From: Linanthus parryae
Taxonomy: Eukaryota; Streptophyta; Magnoliopsida; Ericales; Polemoniaceae
Assembly (NCBI GenBank): GCA_023055425.1
Contig: JALGPY010000002.1
Span: 158,359,345 to 158,423,344 of the forward strand
Length of the DNA stretch: 64,000 nt
Direction of reading: 5' to 3'
Shown here piece by piece: positions 56,276 through 64,000 of the stretch. Every line of letters begins with the position of its first letter. Within the stretch, counting starts at the first letter, position 1. The position numbers and the translations under genes were made by a program. The notes under the pieces are model-generated. The model was not told where the DNA came from, searched no databases, and was given only the letters and a program-made list of their open reading frames with translations.

Positions 56276-58684
56276 ATCATAAGGGTTTTAACCAATAAAC
56301 TTACTAATCTACAGACTGATGCTAGAGCTAGTTTGAGAACTGAAAGTAAATAGCCAGAGAGATGGTAGCTAAAGTAAATTTAAGCCTGATCATAAAGTTA
56401 ATGTAAATTTACAGTTCGATCAGAATTAAGTTTGCTTTTCAGCCTTGTTCTTGGACTACATATGGCATCTCCTTTACATATATAGGAACATACATGTTAG
56501 CCATTTTTCTCTTCAATAAGGAATGCTGGCATATCATTTATCTCTCTCACTATCGCTCCACCATTATCTTAAACACCACAAAACAAGAATCATGAAGTAC
56601 AAATTTACGAATGAATAACGGGATATTTAGAGGAATGATGGTAGTTAGATCAAATTAAACCAATGGAAAATTCCTTTATCATAAATGAGAACACTGCATG
56701 TAATGACTCACCTCTAAAACCGCATGATTCCTTTTCATGTTAAGAGTTTGGGGGCTTATAAACTTGAGTTTAACCACTTCATCTTCCTACCACTTCTCAT
56801 GAATAGAGTCCACCAAAGCTTCCGTAATATATGCAGCTCCAACTTTTATCCTATCTACCATTCTCAGGGCCACATTCCTTAGCATCTTCAGAGCAGGTTC
56901 TGGTATTACTTTTTCTCCCTCCCACGCATTTCCGTTCCTCAATCGAACATCTACTATAGGTGTTGAATATGCGTTATCTTCCCATGGTAACCCTATCAAG
57001 TTACTCTTACTAGTGGAATCCTCAAAACCAAGGATAGCAACATCAGATGATTTCTTTACCACACTATCATTTCTTTGCCTCAATCTATCACCTATTTCAA
57101 TTCTCGCATAGCTCGTTCATTGTTGTGGTAACTCTGAAGATATTGTTTCACCTTTGGAACCTTCTAAGCCATGTACATCAACATGGGAGGATTTTTTAAC
57201 ATAGGAAAATCTTGAACCACATTAACATGCTTGTAAGGTCACGGGTTTCATGGACTTGAAATACTTAGTTATTTCAAGGCCTTGAACCAGCTTTCAAAGC
57301 CTTGAATCAGGTTTCACAGGCTTGAAATTGCCGAGGCCTTGAACCAGGATTCAAAGCCTTGAATCTGTCTGACCTGTATGCATGTTCTAAGGGGGAGTTT
57401 TTCTAAACTCTTCTAATCTAATTCTATCTCTATCACCCATATTCTTGATGTGTTATTGTTTGATGATGAAAGACAAACTGTTTTGATTTATCTAACATCA
57501 ATTAATCTATCTGTTTGACTCAGTTTTGCAGGGAAATTTTATTTCCTAAGTTTGCAGGACTTGTTTCCTAATCTGGCTTTTGCAGGAAAGGAAATATCGA
57601 GAGAAGATGATTATGTGATCAATCAGACATTCATAACAGCTTCTCAAAGTGTTTAGAGACAAGATCACAACAATATATATGAATATTATGATCAACTATC
57701 AGTTGGAGAAGGCTGCTAAGAGAGTCAAAGTTTGTTGCCTACAAAACAGGAAGTTGTTGCTGAAAATCTGGGAAGATTTGCAGATCTGTTTGAAGTTTAA
57801 ATAGAGCTCATTTCTGAAGAAACACATACAACACTCAACGGGCAAAAAAAGAGAGACAAGTCTGGATTGACAAGCATCAAAGAATTTCATCACTCTCACA
57901 ATCCAACTCACAGAAGATCACTGCAGTTCTACACTTCAGTGTTCTTCTGTCTTGTGCTCTATTTGTAGATCATTCTTGTATTACTTCTATCTTTCATTCT
58001 CAAGGATTGTTCAAAGTGAAAATAGAGAATTCTTAGTTAATCAGTTAGCTAGAGCAGTACTAGATAGGTTAGAGAGAACCACAAGTTGTAACAGATTAAG
58101 GCAACTCTCTGTGCTTGAGATTTATGGCTTAGCTTTTGATTAATAAGAATTGAGTTGAAAATCCTGCGGGGAGAAGATCCCTAAGGTAGAGACGTAGGTC
58201 CAAGTGGACTGAACTCTATAAATCACTTGTCTCTTGCATTTACAGTTCATTTACATACTCAGTTTTTACAGCATTCAAACTAGTCTGTTTTCAAGGGTTT
58301 GAAACTCTTTTCAAGGCCTTGAAAAAGACTTGTCTGTTTTATCTCAAACTGTATTTCACTCCAAAGGCTTGAAACGATTTTCAAGGCCTTGAAATTCATT
58401 TCTCTTAAACTAAAACTCTTCTCCTCCACAAGTTTTGCAAAAAGTTTGCATACTCTATTCAACCCCCCCCCCCCCCTCCCTTCCAGAGTATTTGTGCTGC
58501 ATATCTATCTGCATACTCTCATTTCAAGGCTGGATCTCGTTTCTCTTGGCGAACCCACTTGACATTTCATCACCACCAACCACCACTTCGGATTTCAAAT
58601 GAAGTTCAGGTAGCCAACCATTTCTCAGTTCCTGGATAGCATTCCTTGAAACATTGTCTTCACGGCTTATGCGAGACCAATCAA
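56276..58684 (-). pseudogene. Partial duplicate of the CFM3-like gene, split by a solo LTR
   Basis: Minus-strand copy of CFM3-like intron 1 and part of exon 1. 56276-56730 matches intron sequence at 47005-47440. 56731-57226 and 58527-58684 match exon 1 (57083-56787 encodes [20 protein letters not shown] and [16 protein letters not shown]). A Lys codon of KWKEDEV has become TAG (AAG to TAG), and frameshifts lie at 57090-57130. The copy ends where the Helitron array begins. It has no start codon, plastid targeting segment or CRM2/3, so it is non-functional. Confidence 0.88.
57232..58526. mobile_element. Solo LTR inside the CFM3-like pseudogene
   Basis: A 1295-bp insertion with TG...CA ends (TGTAAGGTCACGGG ... 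ACTCTCATTTCA). Flanks ATGCT (57227-57231) and AGGCT (58527-58531) are a 4/5 target duplication; the intact gene reads across the site without it. CCTTGAA motifs recur near both ends (57280-57360 and 58310-58395), and a 13-C run lies at about 58467-58479. No internal retrotransposon sequence is present. Superfamily: probably Ty1/copia, not certain. Confidence 0.8.
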
Positions 58685-58695
58685 ATATTATTTTG

Positions 58696-61600
58696 TCTAT
58701 ATGTAATAGAGCTCCTACATGTACGATTCACAAATGAAATGTGGCTCAATCTGCACCCTCCATTTTGTTCAAATAAAAGGCCCAAAATCAATAAGCTACT
58801 TCATCACATTTCGTTTCATGTTCAGACTTTTTAGTTTTTACCAATGATTTGGTGGTCCACAACTCTTCAAAGTCATGCACGCACATTAGCTAGATTAGTC
58901 ATATTTTGTAATTTTTGTCCCTTTGCTTTGTTAAATTAACTATTTGGTCCCAATTTTTCTCTATGTGTATCAGAATTTACTACTTTTTTCTCAGATAAAC
59001 TTAGTTACTTCAAGATTGATTATTTTCATTTTTTCTCATGAAAACTTATAAAAACTATGTTAGCATTTTAGCCTAAAATATTACTCGATGCAAATAGTAT
59101 TCTAAGTATATGGGTTAACAAAACATCCAGTAAATCGCTAATAAATCATATATCTGAAAAAATAGGCAGAGAAATAGTCCCAATGGGACGGGTAATTAAT
59201 TTGTGCTATGGAAACTACCACATTTACTGTTCAAATGTGTATTGGTGGCCCATTTTCCATCATTAGATCCCTGCAAATCCAATGGTCCAAATTCAATTGC
59301 TATCACCCGTCACTAGTCACCTCAACTTCAAGTATTTTGTCAATATACTAATAGAGCTCCTACTTCTACTGTTCATAAATGAAATGTGGCTCACTCTTCA
59401 CCTTCCATTTTAATAATTATTCAATGAGCCACTTCATCACACTTCACCAATGATTTGGTGGCCCAACACTCCTCAAAGTCATGCACGTGTCTTGGCTAGA
59501 TTAGTCATATTTTGTTAGGTTTGTTCCTTAGCTTTGTTAAAATAACTATTTGTTCCCGAATTTTCTCTATGTAAATCATTATTAACTACTTTTTTCTGAG
59601 ATAAAGTTAGTTACTTCAATTCAATTGATTACTTAAAAAAATTCTCATGCAAACTTAAAATAATTATTTCGGCCTTATAGGCTAAATTATTACTCGATGC
59701 AAATAGTATTCTCAGTTTTGGGGTAACAAATCAACCACTTAATGACTATTAATCAAACAGATGAAAAATATGCAGAGAAATAAACCCAACATGACGGGTA
59801 ATTAATTAGTACTATGGAAACTACCATATTTACTGTTCATATGTGTAACAGTGGCCCATTTTCCACCACTAGATCCCTTCAAATCCAAGGGTCCAAATTC
59901 AAATGCTGTCACCCATCATTAGTCATCTCAACTTCAAGTCTTTTATCTATATATACACTAATAGAGCTCCTACATTTACTGTTCACAAATGAAATGTGGC
60001 TCAATATGCACCCTCCATTTTGTTCAAATTTAACATCCCTAATTGATATATGATCTAACTCATCACACTTCATTTCATGTTCAGACCTTTTAGTTATCAC
60101 CAATTATTTGGTGGCCCTCGATCTTCAAATTCAAGCATGTGTCTTGGCTAGATTAGTCATATTTTGTATGTTCTGTCCCATAGCTTTGTTAAATTAACTA
60201 TTTTTTCATAATTTTTCTCTATGTATATCATTATTAACTATTTTTTCTGAGATAAATTTAACTACTTCAATTCGATTGATTATTTTCAATTTTTCTCATG
60301 CAAACTTATAAAAAATATTTTTTCCTTTTAGCCTAAATTATTACTCAGTGAAAATAGTATTCTCATTATTGGGGTAAACAAAACAACCACTAAATCAGTA
60401 ATAAATCAAATAACTGAAAAAATAGGCAGAGAAATAGTCCCAACGGGACGGGTAATCAACTAGTACTATGGAAACTATCACATTTACTGTTCGAATGTGT
60501 AACGATGGCCCATTTTCCAACATTAGATCCCTTCAATCTTAGGGTCCAAATTCAATTGCTATCACCCGTTATTAGACGCCACAACTTCAAGTATTTTGTC
60601 TATATACTAATAGAGCTCATACATTTACTGTTCACAAATGAAATGTAGCACAAACTGCACCCTCCATTTCATTCAAATCTAATAATTGATCAATTGATCA
60701 ATGAGCCACTTCATCACACTTCATGTCATGTCCAGACTTTTAATTTTCACCAATGATCTGGTGGCCCACCACTCTTCAAATTCATGCACGTGCCTTGGTA
60801 GATTATTCATATTTTGTAAGTTTTGTCCCTTAGCTTTGTTAAAATAACTATTTGCTCCACATTCTTCTCTATGTAAATCATTATTAACTACTTTTATGAG
60901 ATAAAATTAGTTACTTCAATTCAATTAATTATTCTCAATTTTTCTCATGCAAACTTATAAACATTATTGTAGCATTTTAGCCTAAATTAAAACTCGATGC
61001 AAATAGTATTCTCAATTTTGGGGGTAACAAAACAACCACTTAATCGCTATTAAATCAAACAGCTAAAGAACAGGCAGAGAAATAATCCCAACGGGACGGG
61101 TAATTAATTAGTACTATGAAAACTACCACATTTATTGTTCATATGTGTAACAGTGGCCCATTTTCCACAACTAGATCCTTCAAATTCAAAAGGGTCCAAA
61201 TTCAATTGCTGTCACCCATCACTAGTCATCTCAACTCCACATCTTTTATCTATATACTAATAGAGCTCCGACATTTACTGTTCACAAATGAAATGTGGCT
61301 CAATATGCACCCTCCATTTAGTTCAAATTTAACATCCCTAATTGATCTATGATCTAACTCATCACACTTCATTTCATGTTAAGACTTTATAGTTATCATC
61401 AATGATTTGGTGGCCCACGATTCTTCAAATTCAAGCATGTGTCTTGGCTAGATTAGTCATATTTTGTATGTTCTGTCCCATAGCATTGTTATAATAGCTA
61501 TTTGGTCCTATTTTTATCTATGTATATCAGTCTACACCCTCCATTTCTATCAAATTTAACGCCCCTAATTGATAAATGAGCCACTTCATCACACTTCATT

Positions 61601-61768
61601 TCATGTGCAGACTTTTTAGTTTTCACCAATGATTTGATGGTCCACCACTCTTCAAATTCATGCACGTGCCTTGGCTAGATTATTCATATTTTGTAAAAAA
61701 AATCCCTTAGCTTTGTTAAACTAACTATTTGGTCTCCATTTTTCTCTGTGTAAAGCATTATTAACTAC
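58696..61768 (+). repeat. Tandem array of Helitron-like units (about 650-bp period)
   Basis: Five head-to-tail units. Each begins TC(T/A)ATAT-A-TAATAGAGCTC (58696, 59340, 59946, 60599, 61259; spacing 644, 606, 653 and 660 bp). The first four have a hairpin-like GTCCCAACGGGAC (or variant) then GGGTAAT and a CTAGT-like terminus at 59204, 59810, 60464 and 61112. Only unit 3 has exact CTAGT; the others read TTAGT or TTTGT. About 135-150 bp of also-homologous sequence links one unit to the next. The fifth unit is internally deleted and ends at about 61768. No protein is encoded; ORFs in it recur only because the unit repeats. Confidence 0.8.
59946..60464 (+). mobile_element. Best-preserved Helitron-like unit of the array
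   Basis: A 519-bp unit: A then TCTATATATACACTAATAG at the start; hairpin GTCCCAACGGGAC at 60437-60449; CTAGT at 60460-60464. Layout matches the separate Helitron at 55212-55529, including the GGG that follows the hairpin. The base after CTAGT is A rather than the usual T, so the assignment is not certain. Confidence 0.6.
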
Positions 61769-62389
61769 AACCTCTGTTTCTTCAGTTTCAGCCTACTTCC
61801 CTAAAACGGAAATTGCTTATGTTTCAACCTATTTTCCTTTATAGTAAGTTTTTCCTTTGAAATTACATTTATGTCCTTCTAAAAAACCCAACCAAAAACT
61901 TTGGGTTAGTAAACTTAATCAGGCCCAAACTCTACTTAATTCTCACTAAACTCAAACTCTACTTAATTCTCACTAACTCACTAGTAACATGGCCCAACCT
62001 AAATGCAAAATTTGAACCCACGTAACCTTAACTCGGTGAGAGACCTCATTTACTCACATTTATTTCTCTCAATTGTCTCTCTCTCACACCTGTTCATCCC
62101 CAAATCATCGGTCAAGTGTAACTCACATTCATTTCTCTCTCTCTCTCTCTCTAAGTTGTTCTTCCCCAATTTGAACTGGCGCCTCCCCATAAACCCTAGA
62201 TTCTCCATCTTCTCCCTCCTTTCTATTCCACTGCATGTGAGATCAATTAGGTTGTTTGATGGCGTAGCTTTCATCGATTGGGTTATGATTGTTCTCTTTC
62301 TATGTTGCGACCACTTTCTGGGTTGAGTTAATCGTTTTTCTCATTGTTTTCAGGGTTTCAATCCGGCTGACTCTCTTCTGTTATTGGCC
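61769..62389 (+). other. Possible 5' region of the 62390 gene, with CT microsatellite
   Basis: Contains a tandem 24-bp repeat (CAAACTCTACTTAATTCTC...) near 61926-61976 and a CT run at 62135-62152, typical of plant 5' UTRs. The TTTTCAG at about 62347-62353 could be an acceptor just upstream of ATG 62390. ORF 62003-62326 is not supported. Confidence 0.4.
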
Positions 62390-62995
62390 ATGGATAATTG
62401 GTACGATGACTTGGTGGTGGCCGAAACCTATGACTCCGACGAGGATGTAAACGACGTTGATTCGACTGCTGATTCTTGGTCTGAGGAGGATTGAAACAAA
62501 TATCTACGCCTCCTCGATCTGTTTCCTCCATACGTTGTGATGTCGAACCCCCCCCCCCCAAGAACAGGTGATGTTCATCGAACCCTTTATATTTTTTTGT
62601 TTTCATGTGTCTTCTCATCCTAGATATATTGTTTTCTAACATATTTTTCTTTGAATCTTTGTAGTTTTGGTTACACTGAGTGGTCGTATGGGCCAAATTC
62701 ACTTGAATCTGTCGAGGCCGAACGTATTTCTCCAGCGTTGACCCCAATTGATGAACACAAGTCTGTTGAGGTTAAACCTATTGCTCCGGAGTTGACCCCA
62801 ACTGATGAACACGTTTCTGATTTCCATGAATATAAGACTGGTGAAGAGATAGAAATACCCAAACTGTTGGGAATGTTCTGCCCTGGCGCGTTGAAGTTGC
62901 TCTCCTCATTAGGGATGTTCTGTTCTCTAAACAAATCTACCTATGTCCATGTTGACTGGTCTATTGTGTGTGATCTGCATCTGTCAATTTTGTGA
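62390..62995 (+). pseudogene. Unidentified small acidic gene or pseudogene, two exons
   Basis: I do not recognise the family. Exon 1 starts at ATG 62390 (MDNWYDDLVVAETYDSDEDV) and meets TGA at 62492-62494 after 34 codons; the frame then continues (NKYLRLLDLFPPYVVMSNPP) to a GT donor at 62568. A 97-bp intron ends in TTTGTAG at 62664. Exon 2 (62665-62995) contains an imperfect 18-residue repeat (ERISPALTPIDEH; KPIAPELTPTDEH), GYTEWSYGPNSLES and a Cys/Leu-rich end. The exon 1 and exon 2 frames do not match unless one base is added in the 12-C run at 62548-62559. It may be a decayed gene, or a real one with an assembly error. Confidence 0.4.
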
Positions 62996-64000
62996 TCGAC
63001 CTGGTTTTATTTGATGAGAATCGATTCTTCTAACTGATTATTCTATGTGATTCTTTTACTTGAACTGATTTTAGTTGATAAGAACAGATTCTATTACTAG
63101 TTGATTTTTTTATTTTAATTGATAAGAACATATTTGTTACTAGTTGCATGTTTGATTTTAATGCATAAGAACATATTGTTTTACTTGTCGCATTGTTTGA
63201 ATTAAAGTGGTAATAGCAGATACTTTCAATTATTGTATTATTTTATTTTAATTGATCAGAACATATTCTATTACTAGTTACATTGTTTGAATTTAATTTC
63301 TAAGAACATATTCTATACAACGCAATGACTATATACCACAATGTGGGATGAGACTTGCATTGTTTGAATTTAATTAATAAGAACGGATTTTATAAAACTC
63401 ATAGATGATTACACAAAGATCTGAGAGTTGGGTGATTGTGTTGTGCATCTGAATTGCTCATATATGGGTTGAAGGTAGACAATGTTCTCATCAAAATGTT
63501 GTTCCCCATACTATGTTTATTCTACAACTCAATGGTGATTACACAAAGATCTAAGAGTTGTTGTATGCATTGCATCCCCCAAAAACATGCTACTACATCT
63601 TGGTATTACTAGAACCAAATGTATGCACTTTTCAAAAGCTAGTATACCACAAACTAATTGGAACTTGTTCCATAACCCAGCCCCTCCATTAGAGATGGAT
63701 TCTTTACTTGTACCCCTATGCTCAATAGTTAGTCAACGTATCCTTTACCAATTGATTATCAACCTTCAAGTTGGTAGGAAGTTCACCCAGCTTCTTCAGT
63801 TTCTTCTTCCCCATGTGAGGGATCTTGTATGTGTTGTGACATTCTCTTTTCATGATCTCAATCATGCAACTTTGAAGGATAATGAAATTAAATTTCAAAG
63901 ATTCATGTTCCATGCCTTCAAGTTTATCTTGTTGGATAGTTATATTTTTGGACAATTTATCTTCAAGTTTCCATCATGTTCCGTACACTCTGAATTGAGT
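62996..64000. other. AT-rich intergenic with imperfect repeats
   Basis: Between 63010 and 63380 a roughly 65-bp motif (TTTTAATTGATAAGAACATA, then TTACTAGTTGCATTGTTTGA) recurs four to five times with drift. The motif GATTACACAAAGATCT occurs at about 63399 and 63537. A minus-strand ORF at 63722-63955 (HMGKKKLKKLGELPTNLKV) has a non-ATG start and no recognisable family; it may be the last exon of a gene beyond the window. Confidence 0.45.

Noticed and set aside
1..64000. tRNA, rRNA or snRNA genes
   Set aside because: No cloverleaf-like or conserved RNA sequence was recognised; a covariance-model search would be needed to exclude them fully.

Overview
This window is nuclear DNA of a flowering plant, probably a eudicot. 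The evidence is a chloroplast-targeted CRM-domain splicing factor with plant-type introns, plant TTTAGGG telomere-type repeats, and plant transposon clades (Tekay-like chromovirus, Athila-like gypsy, Ty1/copia, L1-type LINEs, MULE, Helitrons, MITEs). I see no tRNA, rRNA, CRISPR or bacterial-type operon. The species cannot be named from the sequence.

Layout. 1-7416: a gypsy LTR end on the minus strand, a broken copia gag-pol (1117-2698, minus), a 5'-truncated LINE (3756-6130, minus) and old repeat sequence. 7422-19035: a complete but decayed Ty3/gypsy chromovirus with two 2.35 kb LTRs and a 5-bp target duplication (ATGAC); it sits inside what looks like an Athila-type LTR, whose primer site and gag remnant follow at 19898-20610. 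20611-28137: transposon debris (LINE piece, copia LTR, a short gypsy-like LTR unit, a foldback element and a duplicated 1.3 kb repeat). 28138-35539: a decayed full-length L1-type LINE, split by a 1.4 kb solo copia LTR (32283-33682, target duplication CTTAT). 35552-42269: intergenic, with a PIF/Harbinger-type MITE (38329-38970).

42270-48594 (minus) is the one convincing host gene. It is a 10-exon gene for a three-CRM-domain plastid protein resembling CFM3, a group II intron splicing factor; two of its introns carry MITE-like elements. Directly upstream, 48889-54935 looks like a MULE (Mutator-like element). It has an almost intact transposase, a small acidic second ORF, arrays of GACGAG/CTCGTC motifs near both ends, and matching 26-bp inverted ends. 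One end lies about 300 bp from the CFM3 start codon, so the element may affect that promoter.

54936-64000: a canonical short Helitron (55212-55529), a partial duplicate of the CFM3-like gene (56276-58684) split by a 1.3 kb solo LTR, a tandem array of five Helitron-like units (58696-61768), a small unidentified gene or pseudogene (62390-62995), and AT-rich sequence.

Most novel-looking items: an accessory ORF in the chromovirus leader (10197) whose first residues copy the histone H3 tail and whose acidic C-terminus has SUMO-interaction-like motifs; the MULE's acidic companion ORF and its motif arrays; and the tandem Helitron array.
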